Source: Deltaproteobacteria bacterium
Lineage (GTDB): Bacteria > Myxococcota > Myxococcia > Myxococcales > Anaeromyxobacteraceae
Reading direction: 5' to 3'
Length of the DNA: 64,000 nt
Assembly: GCA_016214955.1 (NCBI GenBank)
Contig: JACRMN010000001.1
Span: forward strand, 1-64,000
Shown piece after piece: positions 10,551 through 20,585 of this stretch (position 1 is its first letter; each line of letters opens with the position of its first letter). The notes under the pieces were generated by a model. It searched no databases. It saw nothing but the letters and a program-made list of their open reading frames with translations, and was not told where the DNA came from. The translations under genes were made by a program, and so were the position numbers.

Positions 10551-10600
10551 TGCCGATTTGCAGAGGGATGGGACCCCGCCGTTGCAGAAGCATTCCCCCC
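10551..10600. repeat. IS21 left terminal repeats
   Basis: The outer repeat, 10551-10570, begins TGCCGATTTGCAG. An inner related repeat, GTTGCAGAAGCATTCCCCCC, occupies 10581-10600. Both match the right-end repeats in inverted orientation. Confidence 0.75.
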
Positions 10601-10625
10601 GGGGTCCGCATCGGCGTGACGTCCT

Positions 10626-11408
10626 CTACTTCGCCTTCTTCTCCCCCTTCTGTCCAGGCTTCTGCCCGGGCTTGAGCCTGCCGCGGTACGACTCGCCCTC
10701 GATGACGAGGTCGTAGGCGTTGGAGGTGAAGCGGTCGATGGCGGCCTGGGCACGCACCGGGTCGGCGAATGTGGCGAGCCACTCGTCGGGGCCGCGGTTG
10801 GAGGTGACGATCATGGAGCCGGCGCGGTGGCGCTCGAAGATGATCTCGTGGGCGTCGCGGCTCTCCTGGGCGTCCATGGCGTCGAGGCCGAAGTCGTCGA
10901 CGATGAGGAGGTCGACGGCGAGGAGGGCGCGAAGCTCCTTCTCGTGGGTCTGGGTGAGCCGTGCGTGCTTCAGGCTCTTGAGGAGCCGGTCGGTGGAGAC
11001 GGCGAGCACCGAGTAGCCGCGGCGGCAGGCGACGTGCCCGAGGGCGTGGGCGAGGAAGGTCTTGCCGACGCCGACGCTGCCGACGATGGCGACGTGGTGA
11101 TGCGACTCGAGGAAGCGCAGCGAGGCGAGCTCGTTGAGGAGCGTGCGGTCGAAGGTGGCCTTGGTGGTCTCGTCCCAGCGCTCGAGCTGGGAGTCCTTGT
11201 CGAGGTGGCCGCGGTCCGCGCGGATGGCGGCGGCCTGCCCATCGCGGCGGGAGGCTTCATCGCCGAGAGCGAGGGCCAGGAAGTCCTGGTGGGGCATCTT
11301 CTGTTGGCGCGCCAGGGCGAGCCGCTCGGGCAAGGTGTCGAGCATGCGGGAAAGCTTGAGCCGGCGCAGGACCGTCTTCAGCTCCGGCGAGATGACGTCT
11401 GGGGTCAC
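10626..11408 (-). CDS. istB: IS21 transposition helper ATPase IstB
   Basis: The 260-residue protein is the usual IstB length. A Walker A motif (GSVGVGKTFLAHAL) lies near residue 110 and a Walker B/AAA+ segment (LLIVDDFGL) near 170, followed by conserved IstB sequences (IFERHRAGSMIVTSNR). IstB is a DnaC-like AAA+ ATPase that binds DNA and stimulates the IstA transposase. Its ATG overlaps the istA stop (ATGA), so the two are translationally coupled. The C-terminal Lys-rich tail (KPGQKPGQKGEKKAK) is probably disordered. Confidence 0.93.
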   Translation of the reverse strand: MTPDVISPELKTVLRRLKLSRMLDTLPERLALARQQKMPHQDFLALALGDEASRRDGQAAAIRADRGHLDKDSQLERWDETTKATFDRTLLNELASLRFLESHHHVAIVGSVGVGKTFLAHALGHVACRRGYSVLAVSTDRLLKSLKHARLTQTHEKELRALLAVDLLIVDDFGLDAMDAQESRDAHEIIFERHRAGSMIVTSNRGPDEWLATFADPVRAQAAIDRFTSNAYDLVIEGESYRGRLKPGQKPGQKGEKKAK

Positions 11409-12979
11409 GTGTCCTCTCCTTCGTTCTGCCGCTCACGGCGCGCGAGCGGGAGTGCGTACTGGCTCGCGGGCCGGAGGTACCGGGCGAGCGGGATGACCTG
11501 GGCGGTGGGCGGCGCGAGCCGCGTGTCGAGGCGGACCAGGTCGGCGAGGCGGTAGACATCGACCATGTCGGCGTCGAGCGCGGTCTTGCAGGATGCGTCG
11601 AGGCGGGCGCCGTACTTGCGAGCGAGGCCGAGGAGCTTGAAGAGCATGCGCAGCCTGGTCCAGGGCAGCGGGCTCGCAGCGAGGGCCTCGGCGAAGCGGC
11701 CGACGTGCTCACCGTGCTCTTTGGCCTTGCCGACGAAGAAGGCGGTGTCCCGCTGGCCGGCGGCGAGCGCGTGCTCGGGGAAGTCGGCGTGGTCGATGGC
11801 GCGCTGGCCCGGGGCCTTCCTCGGGTGCGTCTTCACGAGCTTTCCGTGCTCGTAGAAGCGGACGAGCTGGCTGTCGGCACGGGCACGGAGCTGGTGGCGA
11901 CGCAGGGCGAAGGGGAGCGAGTAGAGACTCTTCGCCACCGACGCGAACTGGTCGAGGGCCACCTTGCAGTCGGTCCAGAGCGGCACGTCGTAGGGCGTGG
12001 TCGGCGCCGGCGAGAGCGCGGCGCGCTCCTCGGCCTCGAAGTGCTCGCGGGGCAGCCGCTGGGTGCGGGTCTGCCGCCTCATGCCGTACTCCTCAAGCCC
12101 CCAACGGCGGGCGCGCGCTCGCGCCTCGTCGATGGTGCGAAGCCGCTCTCCGCCGAAGCAGTCGTCGCGGACGGTCGGCACCGTGCGCTCGACCCGGGCC
12201 TTGTCCTTGGGGCGGCGCACCCGTGTGGTGTCGATGGAGAAGTCGCGCGCCTGCGCGTACTCGCGGAAGGCGTCGGTGATCCGCGGCGCGATCGGGTCGG
12301 CCTCGGCGACGATGGCCTTGGTGTTGTCGGGGATGATGACGTGGAAGATGCCGCCGAAGTACTCCCAGGCCGACTCGCACGCCTCGATGGCCGACTCGGT
12401 CGTCTCGTGGAAGACGGGGTAGACGAAGCGGTGGCGCGAGCGGACGGCGGTGAAGATCCACGCCTTGAAGCGGCGCCGCTTCCCGAACAGGTCGGGCTCG
12501 AGCAGCGTCATCCAGCCCGTGTCGACCTGGAGCTCCTGGCCCGGCTCCCCGTCGGCCACCGGCACGGTGGGAGCGCCGCTCCCGAAGCCGAGCTGCTCCA
12601 GCGCAAAGCGGCGGAGCGTGTCGTAGCTCACCTCCACGCCGCGCCGGCGCAGGAGCTTGCCGACCTTGCTGAGCCGCACGCGGTGGGAGAGGTGGCCGGA
12701 GATGAACTCGCGGTGGCTCTCGCACACCGCCCAGCCCTCACCCCGCGGCCGGCCGGTGCCGGGCTGGGTTGCGGCCACCACCGCCGCGACCAGCTCGTCA
12801 TCGAGCGCGGCGAGCCCGTGCGAAGGCTCCACGCCGCGCGCCCGGGCCACCGCCAGGTAGCGACGCACCGTCTTCACGTCGAAGCCCAGCTGCGCAGCGA
12901 TCCCCTTCTTCGGGACCCCCAGCAGCCAGAGCCTCAGGACCTCCTTGACCTCCAGCATCGTGACCTCTCGGAACGCCAT
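11405..12979 (-). CDS. istA: IS21 transposase IstA
   Basis: The 524-residue protein starts with a helix-turn-helix (IAAQLGFDVKTVRRYLA, about residues 27-43). An integrase core follows, with candidate DDE residues in QVDTGW, VIIPDNTK and KARVERTV. The C-terminal part fits the IstA family. It catalyses strand transfer of the element together with IstB. Starts at 12979 or 12958 (MLEVKEVL) are both possible; the upstream one is reported. The gene is full length and undisrupted. Confidence 0.93.
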   Translation of the reverse strand: MAFREVTMLEVKEVLRLWLLGVPKKGIAAQLGFDVKTVRRYLAVARARGVEPSHGLAALDDELVAAVVAATQPGTGRPRGEGWAVCESHREFISGHLSHRVRLSKVGKLLRRRGVEVSYDTLRRFALEQLGFGSGAPTVPVADGEPGQELQVDTGWMTLLEPDLFGKRRRFKAWIFTAVRSRHRFVYPVFHETTESAIEACESAWEYFGGIFHVIIPDNTKAIVAEADPIAPRITDAFREYAQARDFSIDTTRVRRPKDKARVERTVPTVRDDCFGGERLRTIDEARARARRWGLEEYGMRRQTRTQRLPREHFEAEERAALSPAPTTPYDVPLWTDCKVALDQFASVAKSLYSLPFALRRHQLRARADSQLVRFYEHGKLVKTHPRKAPGQRAIDHADFPEHALAAGQRDTAFFVGKAKEHGEHVGRFAEALAASPLPWTRLRMLFKLLGLARKYGARLDASCKTALDADMVDVYRLADLVRLDTRLAPPTAQVIPLARYLRPASQYALPLARRERQNEGEDT

Positions 12980-13030
12980 CGCCGCCCTCCTCGTGGAGGG
13001 GGCATGGTCGTCGTCTGGTCACGCCGATGG

Positions 13031-13124
13031 GGGAGGGAATGCTTCTGCAAAACCCTCAGGTCCGAGGGGGGAATCCTTCTGCAAAACTCACGCGGCCGGG
13101 GTCCCTACCTTCTGCAAATCGACA
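13031..13124. repeat. IS21 right terminal repeats
   Basis: Three related copies, each containing CTTCTGCAAA, lie at 13031-13053, 13066-13087 and 13105-13124. The outermost ends at the element boundary (13124) in GACA and is the inverted partner of the left end. These are presumed transposase-binding sites. Confidence 0.75.
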
Positions 13125-13131
13125 GAAACCA
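13125..13131. repeat. IS21 target-site duplication, right copy
   Basis: GAAACCA is identical to 10544-10550 and directly abuts the right inverted repeat. Confidence 0.8.
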
Positions 13132-13143
13132 GTCTCGTCAGAC

Positions 13144-13174
13144 CGGCCCCCCTGGATCAGTGCCAGGGGGGCCG
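13144..13174. terminator. Hairpin next to the IS21 insertion
   Basis: A perfect 12-bp stem (CGGCCCCCCTGG and its complement) with a 7-base loop is followed on the plus strand by TTCCGCTTT. It lies 13 bp from the target duplication, so the element landed beside an existing terminator-like hairpin. IS21 elements and other ISs often tolerate such sites. Confidence 0.6.
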
Positions 13175-13474
13175 TTCCGCTTTCGAAGGTCAGGCGCGCG
13201 CGGTAGCTCGGCGGGGGTGGAACGAGTACGTCGAGGCTACCTGCTTTCAGAGGAGGCCAGAGACCCCGCAGCGAGAGCGTTCACCGCCGAGAGGCATCGC
13301 CACGCGCACTGGTGGCAGGGTCCCAGAAGAGCCTTCTCTTCCTGGTCACCTAGAGCCACGTCCGGCTCTGCCGCTCTCCTCCTTGCACCGCCCTGTCAGA
13401 TCCCACCGGGTCTCCTGTCCATGAAGCAGAAGGCGCTGATGAGGAGAGGCGCCCAACCCTTCGAGGAGAACGCC
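13175..13474. other. Non-coding leader of the second small-gene copy
   Basis: No convincing gene was seen in these 300 bases. Near the end is GAGGAG (13463-13468), 6 bases before the ATG at 13475, a good ribosome-binding site. An upstream in-frame ATG (beginning MKQKALMRRG) exists but lacks such a site. Confidence 0.4.
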
Positions 13475-13605
13475 ATGACGACGACCTTCGCCAAGCCCCC
13501 GCAGAACGGCATCGCCAGCGCCCTCCAGGTCATCACCGTCATCGCCCCGAGGAGGGGCTGCGCGCGGCCTTCGGCCCCGCGGCCGCGAAGCAGGTCAACT
13601 CCTAG
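13475..13605 (+). pseudogene. Frameshifted second copy of the small membrane protein
   Basis: The DNA is almost identical to 1-177 but lacks the 49 bases corresponding to 70-118. The deletion removes the middle and end of the hydrophobic segment and shifts the frame. Translation would read past the original TAG (13603-13605) into the kinase C region. The ribosome-binding site and ATG are intact. The flanking hairpin is retained, so this is a duplicated locus whose second copy has decayed. Confidence 0.75.
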
Positions 13606-13635
13606 CCCCCGCTCCCCAACGGGCGTTGCACCGCA

Positions 13636-13663
13636 CGCGGGGCCCTCGCCAGAGGGCCCCGCG
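13636..13663 (+). terminator. Hairpin terminator, second copy
   Basis: This 12-bp stem with a GCCA loop is identical to 207-234. It lies between the small-gene pseudogene and the 3' end of kinase paralogue C. Confidence 0.65.
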
Positions 13664-13687
13664 TCGCTTCGTGCGTCACCGCGAGTC

Positions 13688-16600
13688 TCACTCGACCGGC
13701 AGGTTCATCTTCCGCAGCAGCGCCTTCCAGCGCGGGTCGGAGTGGATGGGCCGCAGGAAGGGATCGTACTTCACGTACCGAGTCCCCGGGTCGCGGGCTT
13801 CCCGCGCGGCCTCCAGCCATACGAAGGCCTCGTCCGTCCGCCCGGTCCAGGCGAGGACCTGGGCGACCTGGTAGCCGTTGCCTTGGGTCCGATCGCGAAG
13901 CTCGACGAGGGCCGCCTCCGACTCCTGTTTGCGGCCCAGCGCGTGCTGCGCCAGCGCCACGCCGGTCAGGCGCATGTAGCGAGAGGGGTGCTCCTCGAAC
14001 GCCGCAAGGGCGTCGGCCAGCCGTCCCTGGAGGAGGAGGGCGAAGGCGCGCTCGCGCAGCGCCAGGAGATGACCAGGAGCGACCTCCAGGGCGTGGCCTG
14101 CAGCCTTCCAGGCGGCGTCGTACTCCCCGGCCGCGTTGTGGAAGGCGGCGAGGTTCTGCCAGATGTGGGGTGCCAGCGGATCCAGGGCGGCGGCGCGTTC
14201 CTGCGTCTCGATGGCCTGGCGGAGCCGACCGGACACGGCGAGCAGCGCCGCGCGAAGCGCCAGGGCCCGGGCGTAGCTGGGTCGCAGTCGCAGCGCACGA
14301 GCGGCATCCGCCTCGGCGGCCGCCCAGTCCCAGCCGTTGAGGAGTCCGTGGTGGGCGCGGGCCCAGCGAGCCTCGGCGAGGGCCGGCTCCAGGGCCACGG
14401 CCCGATCGGCGAGCTCCCGCGCGCGCTGCCACCGCTCCTCGCGTGGGTCCATGCTCGAGAGGTAGGTCAACACCACCGAGAGCCACGCCGCTGCCGTCGC
14501 GTAGCCGGGGTCTTCGGCGACGATCTCCTCCAGGATCCGGGCCGCGCGTCGAAGCGACTCCAGAGTGCCCTCGTCGTAGAGCTGGCGCGCACGGAGGAGG
14601 CCGTCGTAGGCACCCAGGCGCGTGGTCCGTACCGCTAGCGTCGTGGGGCCCCCGCCGGCGGGGAGGCGGACCCGGAGGGCCGAGACCACCGCGCGGGCGA
14701 CCGACTCCTGGGCGGCGAAGATGTCGGCGGCTTCGCCATCCATGGCCTCGGACCAGAGGGTGGTGCCGTCCTCCGCCCGGAGCAGCTTCGCCGCGATGCG
14801 CAGGCGGTCCCCGGCACGGCGCACGCTTCCCTCGAGGATCACCGAGGCGCCGAGCCTGCGCCCGATGGCTCTCGGATTCTCGTTGCTGCCCCTGAGCGAG
14901 AAGGAGGAGGTCCGGCCGATGACCCGGAGCTCCGGCACCTGCGCCAGCGCGTTCAGGATCTCCTCGGCCACGCCGTCGGCGAAGTACTCCTGGTCCTTCC
15001 CCGGGCTCATGTCGGCGAAGGGGAGGACGGCGACGGAGGGGGGCGTCGCAGGCGCCGCTGCGCCCTTCGCCGGCACGGGCGCCTTCGCAAGCCGCTTCCG
15101 CATCGCCTTGGCCTCGACGAGAAGCGGGAGGTCGGGGTCCGCCTCCTTCCAGAAGGCGAGGAGGCCGTCCAGCTCGCGAATGGCGTCGGCGCGGCGGCCG
15201 AGCTGGTCCATGGCGCGGGCGCGGACGAGCACAAGGCGCAGACCGGCCGAGGCGTAACCGAGGGGGTAGAAGGCACCGCGCCGACGGTGGCGAACCTCCA
15301 CCGCGGCCGCCTCTTCAGGGCGGCCTGCTGCGAGCAGAAGCTCGCCCAGCAGGTAAGCCATCCAGTACGCGGATACGTCCCCTTCGTCCACCAGGGCCTG
15401 GTCCCTCGCGCGGCGCTGGGCCTCGGCGGCCTCCCCGTATCGCCCCTGTCGTGCGAGTCTAAGGGGCTCGTACAGCCGCTCGGCGAATTCGACTCGGGGA
15501 AGCGTGGCGGTCAGCGCATCCGCCTCGTCCAGAGCACCGTTGATGTGGAGCACGTAGCGGCGAAGGAGGAGGTTGGGGTGCTTCCGCACGGCGGCCAGGA
15601 TGTCGGCCCTGTCGCCGTCGTGCACGCGCGAGACGGCCAGCGCACCCGCCCCGCTGGGGATGGCCGTGGTAACTGGCGTCCCTGTCGCCAGCAGCCTGGC
15701 CAGCTCCACCGGATCGCCGCGCCGTTCCTCGGGGACCGAGAGGAGGAGCCGTCGGGCCTCCCGGCGACGGCCCTCCACGGCGAGCGCCGAGGCGAGCTGG
15801 AACCGGGCGAAGTCCCGCTCCATGTCGTTCGCACCGCCCTTGAGAAGCCCACTCCACTCGGCCTTGCAGGCCGGCCGCCGCGCCAAGGCGTCGAGCACAC
15901 CGCACGCCCCGCGAACGATCGAGGCGTTCGACACCCCGTCCAGCCGCAGCGCCTCCCGCGCGGTGGCCCCAGCATCTTCGGGCGCGTCTGCGGCAAGCTC
16001 GGCCCTGGCGAGGAGGACGAGGTTGCAGGCGCTCTTTCGGCTTGCAGCCGCGCGCCGCGCGTTCTCGAGGAGCTCATTGGGGCGGTCTCCCAGCATCCAC
16101 TCCAGCAACCCGGACGCCCCACAGTCTCCCGGTCCTAGCGCAAGTGCCCTTCGGGCGATCCGCTCAGCCTCCGCCCGCGTCTCGCTGGTGAGATCCGGGT
16201 CAAGGAGTGCCTCCGCGGTGCGCAGCAGGACGTGCCGATCGTCCGGGAATCGCTGCTCCAGCGCCGACGCGACGCGACGGATCTCGGCGGGGCTCCTTCC
16301 CTCTGGTGCAGACAGACTCTGGGCACGGTCGAGCCGGAGGAGGAGCTTCTCCCTCTCCGGCATCCCGTCCATGTGCTCACCGGCGGCCTGCCAGTGCCGA
16401 ACGGCGACGGCGGGCTGCCCGTATTCCTCGTAGAGCACGGCGAGGGCTCCATGCGCCGCCGCGAACTTCGCATCGATCCGCAGCGCCGCCTGGAACTCCC
16501 TCAGCCCCGTCGCCTGTAGACCGTCCCGGTGCCAGGCCTCGAGTCCGGCCAGGTAGTGCTGGTAGGCCTCAACGCTTCGGGTCATGGCCTGGCTGAGCTG

Positions 16601-17009
16601 GACGCTCGACCCATCCACCTCGGCCTTCCCCTCGCCGAGCTCGTTCCGGGTCTGCTGCGAGAGCCGGTCGAGGAGGTCGAGCAAGGCCTCCTTCGACGTC
16701 GCCCGGTCGCTGGCAGTGAAGAGGTGGCGATCGCCCACCGGGTCGAGGGCCCGCATCTCCAGGGAGTAGGTCGGCCCGAGCTTCCGGATGGCCGGCATGA
16801 GCAGTACCTTCGCCCCTTGGGCGCTCGCGACCTCGCGGCCCACCGTCTCGGTCACCCTGGTCAGCCCCGGCCTTCCCGCCTTCGCCGCCAGGTCCAGGAT
16901 CCGCTCCTGCGTCATCACCGAGAGCCGCCTCGACTGCTCGAGCGACGTGACCAGGAGGCCGGACAGGACGTCCAGCTCCTTCTCCCCTGTCTCGTTGACG
17001 ACGTCGGCA
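13688..17009 (-). pseudogene. TPR/TolB-like half of frameshifted kinase paralogue C
   Basis: This half is open from the duplicated 25-bp repeat to TGA at 13688, ending LLRKMNLPVE like paralogue B. It contains a long TPR region, a TolB-like domain (SVAVLPFADMSPGKDQ, about 15040 down to 14660) and C-terminal TPRs. It is out of frame with the kinase half because of the 25-bp duplication at 16985-17034. Its distal sequence is clearly different from A and B, while its proximal 260 bp are nearly identical to B. Loss of one repeat unit would restore a continuous reading frame between the two halves. Confidence 0.65.
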
Positions 17010-17034
17010 CCCTGTCTCGTTGACGACGTCGGCA
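16985..17034. repeat. Exact 25-bp tandem duplication breaking kinase C
   Basis: Two identical units, 16985-17009 and 17010-17034, each run from CCCTGTCTCG to GACGTCGGCA. Paralogue B has a single copy (9491-9515). Because 25 is not a multiple of 3, the second unit puts the kinase half and the TPR half in different frames. Confidence 0.95.
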
Positions 17035-18045
17035 ACCGCCACCACGATCCGCCCGTCGGCGCTGGCCACCGGCCGCGGCGCCCGCTCCGGCCGCCACCAG
17101 GCGACCCCGCCCGCCAGCAGCGCCCCAACCGCGACGCCCAAGGCCAGCAGCCCCGCCAGACGCAGCCCCGGCCTCTTCCGCGTCCGCACCGCCGAGGGTC
17201 CGCTCGCCGGCGCCAGCTCCAGCTGGTGCTGGAACTCCTTCAACGCCGCCGCCACCTCCGCGCCGTCTCTCGGCCGCTCCACCGGCCGCTTCGCCAGCAT
17301 CCGGCCCACCAGCGCGCCCAGCTCCGGCTGCTCCGCGATCTCCAGCGCCGGCGCCGGCTCCTTCGACCGATGGTCCTTCCCCTCCGCGTCCGGGTACGGC
17401 AGCTCCCCCGACAGCATCCGGAAGAGCATCACCCCCAGCGCGAACACGTCCGTCCGCTCGTCCTCCGGCGCCCCCTCCCACTGCTCCGGCGCCATGTAGG
17501 CCGGCGTCCCTCCGTCCTGCCGCCGCTGCCCGAAGGCGTGCGCCAGCCCGAAGTCCAGCACCTTCACCTGCCCGTCCTGGCACAGGAAGACGTTGGCCGG
17601 CTTGAGGTCCCGGTGCACCACGCCCTGCGCGTGGGCGTGCGCCACTCCCTTCGCCACCTCCGCGGCGATCCGCACCGCCTCCGCGACCGGGAGCTTCCCC
17701 TCGTGGAGTCGCTCCTCCAGCGTCTGGCCACTGAGCAGCTCCAGCACCAGATACGGCCCCGCCTCCGCACGCCCCAGGTCATGGAGCGTCACGATGTTAG
17801 GGTGGGTGAGCCTCGCCGCCGCCTCGGCCTCCCGGAGCAGCCGCTCCTCGCGGAGCCCGGCCTTGCCCCCAGCCCGCACCGCCTTGAAGGCTACCCTGCG
17901 CCCCAGCTCCCGGTCCCGCGCCTCCCACACCACCCCGAAGCCGCCGCTCCCGATCTCCCGGACGAGCTCGAACTTCCCGATGGTGGCCCCCGGCAGCAGC
18001 GCCGCGCCCCAGCCTCCGTCCGACCGCGTCGGCGCCGCGGCGATC
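17010..18045 (-). pseudogene. Kinase half of frameshifted kinase paralogue C
   Basis: The kinase domain has GSGGFGVV, HRDLKPAN, DFGLAHAF and APEQWEG, followed by an intact membrane segment (LAGLLALGVAVGALLAGG). The frame then meets the second 25-bp repeat and continues out of frame to about 16569. At the 5' end no ATG or GTG is in frame upstream of the glycine loop; the first is a GTG inside it (17933). Homology with B stops at 18045, after GATC. The gene is therefore broken at both ends and is probably silent unless repaired. Confidence 0.65.
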
Positions 18046-18231
18046 GGGCACGGGGCGCCCCTACGAGCGCTTCCTCGGCTGGCCGAGCTGCCCGGAGCGG
18101 CGCCCTCCGTGGCGAGGATGCGGCGCGCGGAGGGACAGGGGGAGGGGAAGCTCGGCGAGATCCCTTCGGAGGTCCGAGGTGCAGCGCATGGTCATCGCGC
18201 GCGAGGTCCTGCGTTGAGGTAAGCTCGGAGC

Positions 18232-19553
18232 GTGTCCGAGGGCGAACACACCATCATCTCGAAGATCCCGCGGGAGCGGCTGAACCAGATCGCGGGAAGG
18301 AAGCTCGCCTCCCTCGCCATCCCCGTCCGGCTCGGCGCCGACCGCGAGACGCTGGAGGGGGAGCTGCTCTTCTCCGGCGTGCTCCGCCACCCGGCCACCG
18401 GCCAGGTGCTGCAGCGGGCCCGCTTCCAGGTGCGGGGGCACGACACGCTGCACTTCGTGGACCCCCCGCTCGCGGCCCTGCCGCCGGTCTCGTTCTATGA
18501 CTGCGAGCGGGTGAGCGCCCTGGAGCAGCGCATCGCCGAGGCCCTGCAGCGGCGGGTGCGGCAGCTCCAGGAGCAGGCGGCGCGGCTCAAGGCCCTGGGC
18601 TTCGAGGTGACGGTCGACGGCGAGAGGCTGGCCGCCCGCGTGGTGGTGAAGACCCCGACCCACGCCTTCGAGCTGCTGGGCGGCGCCGAGGGCATCCGCG
18701 TGTCGCGGGTGGCGCCCGTGGGAGGGCACCCCTTCGACGTGCCGGCCAGCTTCCCACCGGTCCGGCCCGAGGAGCACGCCAGCCGCGTCGACGTCGAGGT
18801 GTGGCTGGCGCAGCGGGTGCCGGAGCTGGAGCAGGCGGCCCGCGAGTCCTCCCGCCCCGCGCTCACCCCCACCAGCACCGCCACGCCGGCGCGGCTGGAG
18901 GCCATGCCGCCGCCGCGCAACGCCGTCACCCTGGGCCAGCTGGTGCGAGTCTTCGGCGAGGCCGGCGTCCTGGCGCCGAGCGCCCCGGTGGAGGTGGTGC
19001 AGGAGTTCCAGTTCGCCGGCACCCGCTACCGCTTCTCGGCCCAGCGCGACGTGGGCACCACCTTCCGGGCCAGGCTCATCGGCCCCGCGGGCGACGTCTG
19101 GAACGACAAGTTCGACCTGGCCAACTTCCCGGGCACGGCCTCGGTGGTGGCGGCGGCGCTGGGCGTGCAGGGCGCGCCGGTGGCCTCGGCCGAGCCGGAG
19201 CTCTCCCCCGGCAGCGGCGAGCCGGTGCCGCAGCACCTCCTGCCCCGCGCCGGCGAGACATGGGTGATGAACGTGGTGCTCGAGGGGCAGCAGGGCGAGG
19301 AGGTGCGCTACGTCGGCACCGACATCGACGGCCGGCCCTACGGAGCGGCGCGGGTGCTGAAGCGCTCCGACTTCGAGGCCGTGTTCACCCGCGCCGGCTC
19401 CGGCTGGCGGCTGCTGGTGGTGGTGGACCAGGTGCAGGGAGACCAGGTGCTCTACCGGCAGCTCGACCCGCACCGGCAGCCCATGGGGGCGCCGCGCAAG
19501 ATGGCCACCGCGGTGCTGGTCGCCAACTTCGTCCCGGAGGCCGCAGCCTTCTG

Positions 19554-19554
<1 letters not shown>
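18232..19554 (+). CDS. Conserved-looking protein of unknown function upstream of meaB
   Basis: The 440-residue protein has no recognised family. The N-terminal part (about 1-120) is rich in beta-type sequence. Residues about 92-124 form a probable coiled coil (SALEQRIAEALQRRVRQLQE). A Pro/Thr-rich linker lies near 205-225. No signal peptide or membrane segment is evident. The GTG start at 18232 has CGGAG just before it. Its stop overlaps the meaB start (TGATG), so the two are translationally coupled. Further coupling to rnc suggests a constitutive housekeeping operon. Confidence 0.75.
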
Positions 19555-20582
<1,028 letters not shown>

Positions 20583-20585
20583 GCG

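Larger units (their letters stand above)
10551..13124 (-). mobile_element. Complete IS21-family insertion sequence
   Basis: The 2574-bp element has istA and istB on the minus strand with a 4-base overlap. Its ends are imperfect inverted repeats (left TGCCGATTTGCAGAGGG, right end read inward TGTCGATTTGCAGAAGG) and it is flanked by a 7-bp direct repeat, GAAACCA. Internal copies of the TTGCAGAAG motif occur at both ends, as is usual for IS21-type multiple terminal repeats. Both genes are open and catalytic motifs are present, so the element looks able to move. It entered the intergenic DNA between kinase paralogue B and the second small-membrane-protein locus. Confidence 0.9.

Noticed and set aside
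13475-14638. Plus-strand continuation of the small gene through the kinase C region
   Set aside because: It arises only because the 49-bp deletion shifts the frame past the original stop; the sequence beyond is antisense of the kinase gene.
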